Shown here: positions 17,055-26,284 of the stretch, piece after piece | Position numbering within the stretch: position 1 is the stretch's first letter | How the letters are laid out: each line of letters starts with the position of its first letter | Assembly: GCA_964509545.1 (NCBI GenBank) | Contig: CAZDXQ010000001.1 | Coordinates: 186,001-250,000 of the forward strand | Source of the DNA: JADJWR01 sp964509545 | Lineage (GTDB): Bacteria > Pseudomonadota > Gammaproteobacteria > Burkholderiales > Burkholderiaceae_F | DNA length: 64,000 nucleotides | Direction: 5' to 3' | Notes under the pieces: generated by a model | Told to the model about the DNA's origin: nothing | What the model saw: the letters and a program-made list of their open reading frames with translations, nothing else | Databases searched by the model: none | Translations under genes and position numbers: made by a program

Positions 17055-17816
17055 TCACAGCCTGCCCTGCTCGCGCGCGTCGAGCACCCACTGCGCGCGC
17101 CGCTCGCGCTCGAGGATGATCGCGCGCAGCCGGGCCAGCACGGCGGCGATCGCATACATCCAGAACGCAAACACCATCACCAGCATGCCGGTCAGCATGA
17201 TCTCGGCCATCGCCGACGAACCGGGCTTGACCGACGCGCCCTGGTGCAGCGTGTTCCACCACTTGACCGAGAAGTAGATGATCGGCACGTTGACCACGCC
17301 GACCAGCGCCAGCACCGCCCCGGCCTTGTCGGCGCGGCGCTGCTCGTCGATCGCCGCCTGCAGCGCGATGAAGCCGAGGTAAAGGAAGAGCAGGATCAGG
17401 GTGGAGGTCAGCCGCGCGTCCCACACCCAATAGGTGCCCCAGGTCGGACGGCCCCACAGCGCCCCGGTCCACAGCGAAATGAAGGCCATCAGGGCGCCGG
17501 TCGGCGCGGTCGCCTGCGCCATCATCGACGACAGGCGGGTGTTGAACACCAGGCCCACGCCGGCCCAGAAGGCCATGGTCACGTACAGGAACATCGCCAT
17601 CCACGCCGACGGCACGTGGATGTAGATGATCCGGTACGAATCGCCCTGCTGCGCGTCGGTCGGCGCCAGGAAGAAGCCGATGTACAGGCCAATGACCGCC
17701 AGCACCGCCGCCAGCACGGCGAAAAACGGCACCATCTTGCCGGCGACGGGATAAAAGACGTTCGGCGCCGCGTAGCGGAACAAGCTGAACCCGGGGCTGG
17801 CGGTGACCGATGACAT
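17055..17816 (-). CDS. ccmC: Heme exporter/transferase protein CcmC
   Basis: A 253-residue six-span membrane protein that delivers heme to CcmE. It shows the tryptophan-rich WWD-type motif WGTYWVWDARLTS and the conserved periplasmic histidine in IYIHVPSAW. The ATG at 17816 is chosen because upstream codons run through the ccmB-ccmC gap without a family-like sequence. The 119-base gap to ccmB contains nothing recognised. Confidence 0.95.
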   Translation of the reverse strand: MSSVTASPGFSLFRYAAPNVFYPVAGKMVPFFAVLAAVLAVIGLYIGFFLAPTDAQQGDSYRIIYIHVPSAWMAMFLYVTMAFWAGVGLVFNTRLSSMMAQATAPTGALMAFISLWTGALWGRPTWGTYWVWDARLTSTLILLFLYLGFIALQAAIDEQRRADKAGAVLALVGVVNVPIIYFSVKWWNTLHQGASVKPGSSAMAEIMLTGMLVMVFAFWMYAIAAVLARLRAIILERERRAQWVLDAREQGRL

Positions 17817-17935
17817 GACCGGCGGCAGTGTAGGAAGGAAAGGGCGGCGGGATTTGCGTTGCCGCAAGGTCGGCGGCCCGGAAAAACCCTGTTTCGCGGG
17901 GGCTCCGGCCGCCCCAGACCCGACTAAGACCGCGA

Positions 17936-18604
17936 TTATTCCAAAGATATCCGCAGCGCCGCGCTGATTGCCCACGGCGCGAGCACGGTCGCCCCGATCG
18001 AAAGCGCGCCGAGCAGCAGCAGTTGCCCACGCGGCGCCAGCCCCCCGGCCACGGCCTCGACGGCGCCGGCGCCGAAGATCAGCACCGGCACGTACAGCGG
18101 CAGCACCAGCAGCGTGATCAGCACGCCGCCGCCACGCAGGCCCAGCGTCAGCGCCGCGCCCACGGCGCCGATCAGCGACAGCGCCGGCGTGCCCAGCACG
18201 AGCGAAGCCACCAGCACGCCGATGGCATCGGCCGGCAGGTCGAACATCACGCCGAGCAGCACCGCCATCACCGTGATCGGCAGCCCCGTGGTCAGCCAAT
18301 GGGCCAGGATCTTGGCCAGCACGATCACCGGCAGCGGTTCGCCCGAAAGCACCATCTGCTCGAGCGTGCCGTCGGCGAAATCGGCGGCGAACAGCCGGTT
18401 CAGCGACAGGATCGCCGCCAGCAGCGCCGCCACCCAGACCACGCCCGGCGCAATCGTGCGCAGCGTGTTGATCTCGGGGCCCACGCCGAGTGGCACCATC
18501 GTCACCACGACGAGGAAAAACAGCAGCGTGTTGGCCACGTCGGCGCGCTGCCGCGCCGCCAGCAGCAGGTCGCGGCGCAGCACGGCGGCGAAGGTGGCCG
18601 TCAT
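17936..18604 (-). CDS. ccmB: Heme exporter membrane protein CcmB
   Basis: A 222-residue integral membrane protein with about six spans, the permease partner of the CcmA ATPase. Together with CcmC and CcmD it releases holo-CcmE. The FADGTLEQMVLSGEPL segment and the N-terminal LRRDLLLAAR are typical of the family. The gap to ccmA (18605-18778, 174 bases) is larger than elsewhere in the operon. It holds a short Arg-rich frame that I do not consider a gene. Confidence 0.95.
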   Translation of the reverse strand: MTATFAAVLRRDLLLAARQRADVANTLLFFLVVVTMVPLGVGPEINTLRTIAPGVVWVAALLAAILSLNRLFAADFADGTLEQMVLSGEPLPVIVLAKILAHWLTTGLPITVMAVLLGVMFDLPADAIGVLVASLVLGTPALSLIGAVGAALTLGLRGGGVLITLLVLPLYVPVLIFGAGAVEAVAGGLAPRGQLLLLGALSIGATVLAPWAISAALRISLE

Positions 18605-18778
18605 CGGCGGCCCTCGTCGCTGCCGGCAACGGCCTGGCGCGGGCGACGAGGCGCGCGACTCACCGGGCTGCCTGCCGGCCGACGGGCGAAGGACTCACGC
18701 TCGGGGCGGAACAGGTTCGGGCGGGCGCGGCCGAGGAGCGAGCCGCCGCGCAACCGCACGAGCTTGATGCAGCACGTC

Positions 18779-19411
18779 TCATGCATGTGCCGGCTGCGCG
18801 TGCAGGTCGAGCCGCTGCACCCGCCCGGGCAGCGGCACGTCCTGGTGCGTGGTCAGGACGACGATGCCGCCGCGGTCGAGTTGCTCGCCGATCAGCGTCG
18901 ACAGCGCCGCCACGCCGCGCACGTCGAGCGCGGTGAACGGCTCGTCGAGCACCCACAGTCTTGCCTCGCGCGCCACGAACAGCCGCGCCAGCGCGATGCG
19001 GCGCCGCTGGCCCTGCGACAGGAAACGCGCCTGCGAATTCTCGAAACCGGCCAGGCCCACCGCCTGCAGCGCCTGGCGCGCGGCATCCTCGTCGGCCGGG
19101 TGCCCGGCCAGCGCCGCGGCAAAACGCACGTTCTCCAGCGCCCGCAGGTCGTCCTTCACGCCGTTCAGGTGGCCGACGTAGGCGAGCAGCTGCCAGTAGT
19201 CCTCGCGCAGCCTGCGGATGTCCTCGCCGCCCCAGCGCACCTCGCCGTGCGTCGGCGACAGCAGGCCGCAGAGGATGCGCAGCAGGCTGGTCTTGCCGGC
19301 GCCGTTCTCGCCGGCCACGTGCAGGCAGCAGCCGGGCTCGACGGCGAAGGCCAGCGCGCGGAACAGCAGCCGCTCGCCGCGCGTGCATTCGAGGTCGATC
19401 GTTTCGAGCAT
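18779..19411 (-). CDS. ccmA: Heme exporter ATP-binding protein CcmA
   Basis: First gene of the ccm operon, a 210-residue ABC ATPase. Walker A is GENGAGKTS (about 35-43), the signature is LSQGQRRR, Walker B is LWVLDEP, and the switch histidine is in TTHQ. The start at 19411 (MLETIDLEC) gives normal family length; the in-frame sequence upstream is non-conserved and crosses the terminator of the preceding unit. A promoter must lie in the about 70 bases between that terminator and the start. Confidence 0.93.
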   Translation of the reverse strand: MLETIDLECTRGERLLFRALAFAVEPGCCLHVAGENGAGKTSLLRILCGLLSPTHGEVRWGGEDIRRLREDYWQLLAYVGHLNGVKDDLRALENVRFAAALAGHPADEDAARQALQAVGLAGFENSQARFLSQGQRRRIALARLFVAREARLWVLDEPFTALDVRGVAALSTLIGEQLDRGGIVVLTTHQDVPLPGRVQRLDLHAQPAHA

Positions 19412-19784
19412 TCCAGTGGGCCGTCGCGGCGCCAGGCGCCGGCGCGGCGCGCAAGGGTAGCAGGACGGGCACGGGGCACAAAAAGAGAGCCGCGCAGATT
19501 GCACGCGGCTCGATCCTCGCCCCTGGAGAACTCTGCAGCGCCCGCCGGCGGCGGCGCATTGCCCACCGGCATCAGGATGCCGTCGGCGACCGTCGCCTCT
19601 GCCCCGGTTGTCCGGGTTCGATTTCGCGCCAGCGTCGCGCAGACGCGGCCGTCGCACCTTGATGACCGACAAGAGATCGACGAAACGGCGGTAGCTTCCG
19701 CACGGGCCGTTTACGGCGCCCGCGCTGCGATCACCGGCAGCGGAAGCCGCGCGGCGGCCTTCGCCGCGGCCGCGCACGCGGTCA
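19412..19784. other. Gap between mtrB and ccmA
   Basis: It holds a clear intrinsic terminator for the mtrAB unit (19478-19509) and, next to ccmA, the presumed ccm promoter. The 275 bases between the mtrB stop and the terminator contain no frame with recognisable protein features. The distance from stop codon to terminator is unusually long, so a small untranslated or remnant element cannot be ruled out. Confidence 0.5.
19478..19509 (-). terminator. Rho-independent terminator after mtrAB
   Basis: Read on the minus strand: the 8-bp stem GAGCCGCG/CGCGGCTC with a nine-base loop, followed by TCTTTTTG. It lies about 275 bases after the mtrB stop and 67 bases before the ccmA start, separating the two units. 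Confidence 0.75.
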
Positions 19785-21995
19785 TCACGGCCAGGCGTAG
19801 GTGTAGGTCAGGCCGACGAAGGTGACGTTCTGCACCTGCTGCAGGCTGAGCGTGGTGTTGTCGCTGAACAGGTACGGCACGCCGTTGAACTGATAGCCCC
19901 AGTCGTTGAACCTGGCGCGCTGGTGGATCGCGTCCAGTCGCAGCGACGAGCTCTTGCCCAGCAGGTACCTGCCGAAGAGCTTCAGCTCGGTGCGGCGAAA
20001 GACGATGTCGGGCAGCCCGCCGGTGGCGGCAAGCAGCGCCGCGGCCGCCGGGCTGGCGAATTCGTCGAGCGTCTGCGCGTATTCGCTCTTGTCGTTGACG
20101 TACGACAGCCCGCCGCCGAGTTCGAACTTCTCGCCGAGCCTGCCGTTGACGCCGACGCCGAAGTTGGTGCTGGTGTTGTCGTAGGCGATGATCGAGCCGG
20201 CCGGGCGTGCCTGGTTCAGCTTCTGCGTGCCGCGCGACGCATAGGCGCTGGCGTTCCAGGCCCCGGAGACGGCGTAGCTGACGTCGACGCTGTAAAGGTC
20301 CATCCGCGTCTTCTGCAGCGCGTAGCGGGTCGGCGCCGAGTACTTGTCCTTGCCGTCCTCGGCACTGAACTGGATCGACAGCGCGTCGCTGGCCTGCCAC
20401 ATCGCCGCGAGCCTCACCTTGTCGCGGCGACGGTCGGCGAGCGTCGGGCTGAAGATCGCCGTGCTGGAGAAACCTGTGGCCGGATCGGTCACCTCGACGA
20501 CGCCGGGTGCGGCCGGCCGCAGCCAGTTCGAGCCATCGCGATCGCTGTAGATGTAGCCAACCGAGAAGCTGAAGGTCTCGGTCATGCGCCGGCGCAGTTC
20601 GGCGCGGAAGCTCGTTTCCTCCGTTTCCAGGCGCAGCGCGCTGACGCCGGCCACGGCGCTGGTCGGGGTGAACGCGGCGCGGTCGATCGACTCGTAGTCG
20701 GCGCCGACGCTGGCCGAGTAGTTGCCGGAGATCTGGTAGGTCGCCTGCAGCTTGCCGCGGTTCTTCTCGTTCGAATAATCGCGGTTGGTGTAGGTCGCCG
20801 CGCCCTGCGCGTTGTACAGCGCGATCGGCGTCTTGTCCTTCCTGTCCTCGTAGCGGGCCTCGGCCAGCAGCGTCAGCCGCGCGATCGGCCGCGAACTGAT
20901 GCCGACCTGCGCCATCGTCGTGTCGACCTTGCCGTCGAGACTGGCCACGCCCGCCGGCGCGCCTGCAAGGCCCGTGCCGGCAAAGGCCTGGTCCTGCGTC
21001 GCCTGCGAATAGGCGAGCTTGAAGTTGGCGCGCGTCGTCGGCGTGATCGTGACGTTGCCGGTGACGTCGAAGTGGTGCGCCTGGTTGTCCGGCAGCAGCG
21101 CCACCGGGTTGCTCAGGATGCCCTGCAGGCCGGCGGCGAGCGGCAGCGGCGAGCCCAGCGGATTGTTCAGGCTGCCCGGGATGGCCGGCGCCATCGTCGC
21201 GTACTCGTTGTTGTACAGCGAGCCGTAGTAGCCGCCGCTCAGGCGCAGCCGCTCGCCGGCATAGGCCAGCCGCGCCTCGACCTGGCTGTGGTTCGACTTG
21301 ATCGGCTCGGGCAGCAGCAGCACCGCGGTGCCGGTGCTGGCGGGCGTGGTCGAGCCGCAGTCCTGGGCCACGATCGACTGGCAGTTCATGCCGATGCCGA
21401 ACAGCCGCGATCCTTCCTTGTTCTCGCTCCTGACGCTGACGTCGAACTGCAGCCCCGGGCCGAACCACTTCGACAGGCCGATGCCGAGCCCTTTCCGGCG
21501 CGTCTTCGGATCGAAACTGGCGCCGCTGCCCGCGCCGTTGCCGAGGTAGCCGACCTGCGGCGTCACGCCGCCGGCGCCGGCCAGCCCCGTGTTGACCGTG
21601 TACAGCTCGCGCCGCACCAGTTCGCCGTAGTCGGCCGAGACCTGCCAGTTGCCCTGCCGCTTCCACAGGAAATTCAGCTCGCGCGTGTCGAGGCCGAGGT
21701 CGACGCCCTGCATCAGCACCCAGGTCCCGGTGGCCTCGTTGCGGCGGTCGTAGTCGAAGCCGAGCAGGCCGTAGGCGTCGCGGTCGCGCAGGCCGTTGTA
21801 CTGGCCGAAGATGGCGCGGTCGGCGGCATCGCCGCTCGCCCACGCGCCGCCGACGCTGACCGAGGTCCGTACGTCGCTCGACTTGGCCTCGCCGCGCTTT
21901 GCTTCGCTCGTCTGCGCCTGCGCCTGCGCGAGGGCCGCGAGCAGGGCGATGGCCATGGCGGTCGGCCGCAGGACGATTTGCCGGACTGTTTTCAT
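19785..21995 (-). CDS. mtrB: MtrB/PioB-family outer-membrane porin
   Basis: A 736-residue protein with a signal peptide (about 1-26, ending AQAQ) followed by a long series of alternating amphipathic strands consistent with a 26-28-strand barrel, ending in an aromatic TYTYAWP. MtrB-type porins sheath an MtrA-type decaheme cytochrome so that electrons cross the outer membrane. The N-terminal CXXC found in Shewanella MtrB is absent; the only cysteines noted lie in one loop (CQSIVAQDC), where a disulfide is likely. It directly follows the decaheme gene (17-base gap), as in pioAB and mtoAB operons. The ATG at 21995 starts the signal peptide; the in-frame sequence upstream lies within the preceding cytochrome gene. 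Confidence 0.88.
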   Translation of the reverse strand: MKTVRQIVLRPTAMAIALLAALAQAQAQTSEAKRGEAKSSDVRTSVSVGGAWASGDAADRAIFGQYNGLRDRDAYGLLGFDYDRRNEATGTWVLMQGVDLGLDTRELNFLWKRQGNWQVSADYGELVRRELYTVNTGLAGAGGVTPQVGYLGNGAGSGASFDPKTRRKGLGIGLSKWFGPGLQFDVSVRSENKEGSRLFGIGMNCQSIVAQDCGSTTPASTGTAVLLLPEPIKSNHSQVEARLAYAGERLRLSGGYYGSLYNNEYATMAPAIPGSLNNPLGSPLPLAAGLQGILSNPVALLPDNQAHHFDVTGNVTITPTTRANFKLAYSQATQDQAFAGTGLAGAPAGVASLDGKVDTTMAQVGISSRPIARLTLLAEARYEDRKDKTPIALYNAQGAATYTNRDYSNEKNRGKLQATYQISGNYSASVGADYESIDRAAFTPTSAVAGVSALRLETEETSFRAELRRRMTETFSFSVGYIYSDRDGSNWLRPAAPGVVEVTDPATGFSSTAIFSPTLADRRRDKVRLAAMWQASDALSIQFSAEDGKDKYSAPTRYALQKTRMDLYSVDVSYAVSGAWNASAYASRGTQKLNQARPAGSIIAYDNTSTNFGVGVNGRLGEKFELGGGLSYVNDKSEYAQTLDEFASPAAAALLAATGGLPDIVFRRTELKLFGRYLLGKSSSLRLDAIHQRARFNDWGYQFNGVPYLFSDNTTLSLQQVQNVTFVGLTYTYAWP

Positions 21996-22012
21996 CGTTG
22001 CGCTCCGATCGT

Positions 22013-22981
22013 CTAGCGGAACATGAACTGCGGTGTCGGGTTGCCCAACAGCGGGCCGGAGGCCGGGTTGTTGGAACCGTGCACCTGCGTGTGGCAGTTC
22101 ATGCAGCTGCGCCCCTGCCACATGTTGACCACGTTCTTGCCGCCGCCGGTGGCGGTAACTTCAGACTGGAACTGGCCGGCCACCGCAGGCGGGAACACGC
22201 CGGGCTGGCCGCCGAGCGCGCCGACGCCGCCGGCCACGTGCGGCGTATGACACTGCTGGCACAGCATCGGCGGCCGCGCCTTGAGCATGCCGGCGATCGT
22301 GCTGCCGTGCGGGCTGTGGCAGTGCGAGCAGTCCTCGGTCACCGGTTCGTGCTGGTGCACGAACGGCCCGCGCTTTTCGGCGTGGCAGGCGTAGCAGGTG
22401 TCGTTGGTGCTGTCGCGCTTGGCGAGCTTCGGCCCGGCCGAGCCGTGCACGCTGTGGCAGTCCGAGCAGGTCATTTTGCCCTCGGCCACGGGGTGCCGCG
22501 ACGGACGGTTGGCATGCGCCCGCTGCTCCTTGTGGCACGCATAGCAGACATCGGCCTGTGTTCGTTTTGCAAGCGCGCGGTCGCTGTTCACGTGCACCCT
22601 GTGGCAGGACGTGCAGCCGACGTCGGCCGCCGGATGCGCGCTCGTCGCCCACAGCGCGCGCCTGGCGTCCTTGTCGTGGCAGTTCAGGCACGAGGCGCTG
22701 GCATCGGCCGCCGGCAGCGCCGCCTTGCCCTTGAAGTGCCGGTCGGGCTTGACCTCGGCCGGATCGCCGGCGTGCTTTTCGCTGGCGCCGTGGCAACTGA
22801 CGCAGGTCGGCGTGCGCGCGTCGGCGGCCACCGAGTGTGCGCTGCGCGCCATCTGCTGCTGGTGCTCTTCATGGCAGCCGAGGCACACTGCCGAGGCCTC
22901 GGCATCCATGGCCGCCTGCGCCGTGCCGAGCAGCGCGAACAGGCCCACGGCCAGCGCCGCCAACGTACTGTTGATCCGCAT
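22013..22981 (-). CDS. mtrA: MtrA/DmsE-family periplasmic decaheme cytochrome c
   Basis: A 322-residue exported protein with a signal peptide (about 1-24) and ten CXXCH motifs spread evenly, the first about ten residues after the cleavage site. The length, heme number and paired CxxCHxxH spacing match MtrA, MtoA, PioA and DmsE. It would sit inside or below the adjacent MtrB-like barrel and carry electrons between periplasm and cell surface. The ATG at 22981 has a strong ribosome site (GGGGGAG). Whether the conduit runs outward (metal reduction) or inward (Fe(II) oxidation) cannot be read from sequence. The OmcA/MtrC-type lipoproteins upstream favour outward transfer. Confidence 0.9.
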   Translation of the reverse strand: MRINSTLAALAVGLFALLGTAQAAMDAEASAVCLGCHEEHQQQMARSAHSVAADARTPTCVSCHGASEKHAGDPAEVKPDRHFKGKAALPAADASASCLNCHDKDARRALWATSAHPAADVGCTSCHRVHVNSDRALAKRTQADVCYACHKEQRAHANRPSRHPVAEGKMTCSDCHSVHGSAGPKLAKRDSTNDTCYACHAEKRGPFVHQHEPVTEDCSHCHSPHGSTIAGMLKARPPMLCQQCHTPHVAGGVGALGGQPGVFPPAVAGQFQSEVTATGGGKNVVNMWQGRSCMNCHTQVHGSNNPASGPLLGNPTPQFMFR

Positions 22982-23223
22982 TCGACTCCCCCACAAGACT
23001 TCAGCAACGCGCGCCTTCGCAATTCGCCACGCAGCGCGCGCCGTGCGATCGCCGCTGTGACTCTGAATGAGCGCCCTTGCACGGTCAACCCGCGAGGCGC
23101 GCCGGCCGCAGCCGCGCCGCCGCGATGTTGGCACCTGACAACGAGCGCACTGCAACCACGCCTGTACCGGCGGCACGCGCAAGACCGCAGTCGGGCCTTC
23201 CGCCACCGCTGTCACCCTGACCG

Positions 23224-25692
23224 TTACTTCAACCCGTGGACGACATCCACGGCCTTGAAACTGCCGAGGGCGTGGCAATCGACGCAGGTCTCCTGCACCA
23301 GCGCGTCCTGGCTCAGCGTCCGGCTGCCGAACGACGACGCCCCGGCCTGCGTCACGTGATCGATGGCCTTCTTCGAGTCGTGGCAGGCGGTGCAGGCCGC
23401 CGCCTGCGGCGAGATCACCAGGTTCAGCCGCGGATCAGCGTTGCGCAGCGACACCACCGACGGCACCGGACTGAGGTCGCGCTTGTACGAATCGTCGACG
23501 TGGCAGGCATTGCAGCTCAGGCCCACCGCCGGGTAAGCGACCTCGGCGGCGTAATTGGTCACATCCGCCGCCAGCGTCAGGCTGGGGTCGCACAGCGGCG
23601 CGATGCTCAGCGCGTTGCGCGGATTGCAGAAGGCGCCGACCACCGCATTGCCGTGCGTGAACGGATAGATGCGCTTCGAATTGCCGTGGATGCCGTGGAT
23701 CATGCGCTTGAACTGGAACGACTCCTGCAGGTCGACGCCGCTGGTCATCTTGGTCGACGACGATGAACGCAGTGCGTCGTGGCACAGCGCGCAGGATTCG
23801 ACCGTGTTGCGCGCACCGCTGTGGAACGCTTCGGCCTTCGTGTTCGATCCCGACGTGGTGCCGAGCGCGCCGTGGCAGACGTTGCACTTCTCGTTCGAGA
23901 CCACCTGCCGCCGCGGGCTCGCCGCGCCGCTGATGACGAAGTCCTTGTAGGCGTGCTGGACGACGACGTTGACCAGCGTTCGCGGCGACACTTCCGGCCG
24001 CGGATCCGCCGCCGACTTGGCCTCCAGCTTCGGCTCCTTAACCTGACCGATGCTCACCACCCGCGCCGTGCCCGCAGCCACCGCGGTGGCCGTGTCGGCC
24101 GGCAGCATGATGTCGATCGTGTACCTGTTCGACCCGTCGTTGACACCGCGATAGGCGAATGCGTTGGCCCCGCTGCCGCCGTTGTTGAAGGCGGTGAACT
24201 CGGTCACCCGTGTCGACTGGCCAGGCAGGTTCTGGTAGGCAATGTAGAAGCGAAGGTTGCCGAAACGTGTCGTGTTGCCGCAGGTCGGGCCGGCCGTGCA
24301 GTCCGCCGTCACCAGGTTGTAGGCGTCGTTGTTGTTGGTCGGATCGGTCAGCGAATACTTGATCGTCACCGCGCGCGTGGCGGAGTCGTAGGTCGCGGCT
24401 TCGATGTTCATCCTGTACTTCGCCGCGTTTTCCTCGTTCTGGTTGAAGTGCACGCGCTCGGGCGACACCGCAGCGCCGGCCCGGTGGCACTCCGCACAGC
24501 TCGCGTTCGGGATGTCTTTCGGCGTCGCACCGGCGCCGACAATGGCAAGCGCGAAGCCGGTATGGGTCGTCACGAACCTCGATGCCGCGCCGTTTGCGTG
24601 GCAGGTCAGGCAGGCCTCCTTGCTCGCCCGGCTCTTCCAGTTGTCGCCTTGCGGCGTCTTCGGATTCGCCGCCGAATGGCAGACGCTGCAGTTGCGCAAG
24701 TCCTGCGGGAAGCCCACCTCGGCGTAGTCGTGCCGGCTGTTCTGGAATCCCCAGATCACGTACTCCTCGCCGCCTTCGCCCGAATCCAGCTTGCTCTTCA
24801 GCAGCCGGCCGGCGTGGATCTTGTGCGTCATCGTCGCCATCGTCAGAACGTTGCCGCTGTTGGCGTCGGTCGTGCCGGGGTTGTGGCACATCACGCAGTA
24901 CTGCACGTCGACGCGGCCGCCGCCGTGCAGCGCCAGCTTCTCGTGGCAGCCGTTGCACGAACCGACGTCGGCCATCACGCGCGTCGCGTTCGGGTCGGTG
25001 ACCGCGACCGAACGGCCGCTGGCATCGAACGTCACGTCGAAATACGGATTGACACGAACCGTTTCGCCGGCAGCGTTGACGTAGCTGAGCTGGATGGCGA
25101 TGCGGTGCGTCCGGTTCGGCTCGAACGTCACGCCCATCGTCTTTGCCGGATCGGTGATGTCGGTGCTGAACGTGTAGGTGTAGTAGCCGTCGTTATTGAA
25201 GACGAGCTGGTTGGCCTGGCCCGCAGGCTTCGGATCGGTGGTCGCCTGCAGCGCCGTCGCCCGCGGCGTCTGGTTGCCGCCGGGGCCGACGCCGGCCGCC
25301 GCCGTCTCGATCCGGTTGACGTAGCTCACCCACTGGTCGATCTCGCCATTGGCGCCGGGCACCAGCTTGGCGACGGCGAAGCTCATGTTCGACAGTTGCA
25401 GGTCAGATTTGACCTTGCCGTCGGAGAAGACGGTGAAGTTGACCTTTGGCGCGCTGGCGACGATCACCGCCGGCACGCCGTTGTCCTGCAGCACCTTGAA
25501 CGCCGACGACGCGTTGGCCGAAGTGTCGTTCGCCGCAATGGCGGCGGCTGCCGCGATCGCCTGGCCGAGCGGCGTGTTCGCCGGCGGCGCCGGCGGCGTG
25601 CCGCCGCCGTCACCACCTCCGCCGCAAGCCGCAAGCGCCAGGACCAGCGCTGCCACGGCAGCCCGCGTCGTGATCGAGAAGCTGTTGCGCAT
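23224..25692 (-). CDS. OmcA/MtrC-family decaheme surface cytochrome (lipoprotein)
   Basis: An 822-residue protein with a lipoprotein signal ending LAAC (Cys23), a Gly/Pro-rich linker and ten CXXCH motifs in two groups of five separated by beta-rich domains. This is the split-beta-barrel and pentaheme arrangement of MtrC/OmcA. Such proteins sit on the outer surface above an MtrAB complex and reduce minerals, shuttles or electrodes. The ATG at 25692 is chosen because AGGGAG lies eight bases upstream; an ATG two codons earlier is too close to it. It follows the helix-hairpin-helix gene by 13 bases and precedes mtrA by 242 bases with no terminator seen. Confidence 0.88.
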   Translation of the reverse strand: MRNSFSITTRAAVAALVLALAACGGGGDGGGTPPAPPANTPLGQAIAAAAAIAANDTSANASSAFKVLQDNGVPAVIVASAPKVNFTVFSDGKVKSDLQLSNMSFAVAKLVPGANGEIDQWVSYVNRIETAAAGVGPGGNQTPRATALQATTDPKPAGQANQLVFNNDGYYTYTFSTDITDPAKTMGVTFEPNRTHRIAIQLSYVNAAGETVRVNPYFDVTFDASGRSVAVTDPNATRVMADVGSCNGCHEKLALHGGGRVDVQYCVMCHNPGTTDANSGNVLTMATMTHKIHAGRLLKSKLDSGEGGEEYVIWGFQNSRHDYAEVGFPQDLRNCSVCHSAANPKTPQGDNWKSRASKEACLTCHANGAASRFVTTHTGFALAIVGAGATPKDIPNASCAECHRAGAAVSPERVHFNQNEENAAKYRMNIEAATYDSATRAVTIKYSLTDPTNNNDAYNLVTADCTAGPTCGNTTRFGNLRFYIAYQNLPGQSTRVTEFTAFNNGGSGANAFAYRGVNDGSNRYTIDIMLPADTATAVAAGTARVVSIGQVKEPKLEAKSAADPRPEVSPRTLVNVVVQHAYKDFVISGAASPRRQVVSNEKCNVCHGALGTTSGSNTKAEAFHSGARNTVESCALCHDALRSSSSTKMTSGVDLQESFQFKRMIHGIHGNSKRIYPFTHGNAVVGAFCNPRNALSIAPLCDPSLTLAADVTNYAAEVAYPAVGLSCNACHVDDSYKRDLSPVPSVVSLRNADPRLNLVISPQAAACTACHDSKKAIDHVTQAGASSFGSRTLSQDALVQETCVDCHALGSFKAVDVVHGLK

Positions 25693-25705
25693 TGCCATCA
25701 CTCCC

Positions 25706-26122
25706 TCATTTCTTCGCAACCGCCTTGCGCGGCGCTTGCAATTCGACCTTGCGCTTGACGGCGTGGTACACGCCTTCCGGCAGTCCGGCCTTGGTCACCA
25801 GTTCCCCTTTGCTCCTGTAGGGTCGGTGCGCGATGACCTTCTTCGCCTCCGCCTCGCCCATCGTCGGCAGAGTCTTCAGCTCCGCGAGGCTGGCGTTATT
25901 GATATCGACCTTCTTGACGGGCGCCGCCTTCCCCTTGGCAGCTGACCTGGCGCCCGCCGCCTGAGTGGGCGCGCCGATCGCTGGATGCGGCGGAGCCGGC
26001 GCGGCCGTTGCTGTCTGTGGCGATGTTCGGGTCGGCGCATCGGTCGCGGCGCTTGCCCCTGAAACGAGCATCGTGACGGCGCAAGCCGCGGCCATGCCCA
26101 GGTAACCGGATGTCGCCTTCAT
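25706..26122 (-). CDS. Secreted ComEA-like helix-hairpin-helix protein
   Basis: A 138-residue protein with a signal peptide (about 1-25), a Thr/Ala/Pro-rich linker (about 26-68) and a C-terminal helix-hairpin-helix domain (about 70-130) beginning VDINNASLAELKTLPTMGEAEA. ComEA-type domains bind double-stranded DNA without sequence preference, and in competence systems they pull DNA into the periplasm. No other competence gene is nearby. It sits between two surface-cytochrome genes and 13 bases before the second, so it is probably co-transcribed with that one. A structural or DNA-binding role linked to extracellular electron transfer is speculation. Confidence 0.75.
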   Translation of the reverse strand: MKATSGYLGMAAACAVTMLVSGASAATDAPTRTSPQTATAAPAPPHPAIGAPTQAAGARSAAKGKAAPVKKVDINNASLAELKTLPTMGEAEAKKVIAHRPYRSKGELVTKAGLPEGVYHAVKRKVELQAPRKAVAKK

Positions 26123-26203
26123 GTGGTTCGCTCAGTCCATTTAGATACGAACGGGATGCTGCCCGAACACAGGTTCGGAATCTTGACCTAACTCGATAGA
26201 AAG

Positions 26204-26230
26204 AAAAACCGGCCGTGTTGCCACGGCCGG
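26204..26230 (-). terminator. Rho-independent terminator after the upstream OmcA-type gene
   Basis: Read on the minus strand: the 9-bp stem CCGGCCGTG/CACGGCCGG with a four-base loop, followed by TTTTTCTTTC. It lies 55 bases after the stop of the decaheme gene at 26285 and separates it from the helix-hairpin-helix gene. Confidence 0.85.
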
Positions 26231-26284
26231 GTTTGATGTGGTGGCGACGGGACGCCGTCCCGTCGCAGGTACTACGGCTTGACG

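Noticed and set aside
18605..18778. A 61-codon minus-strand frame between ccmA and ccmB
   Set aside because: Arg-rich, no family resemblance, no good ribosome site; ccm operons normally have no gene here.
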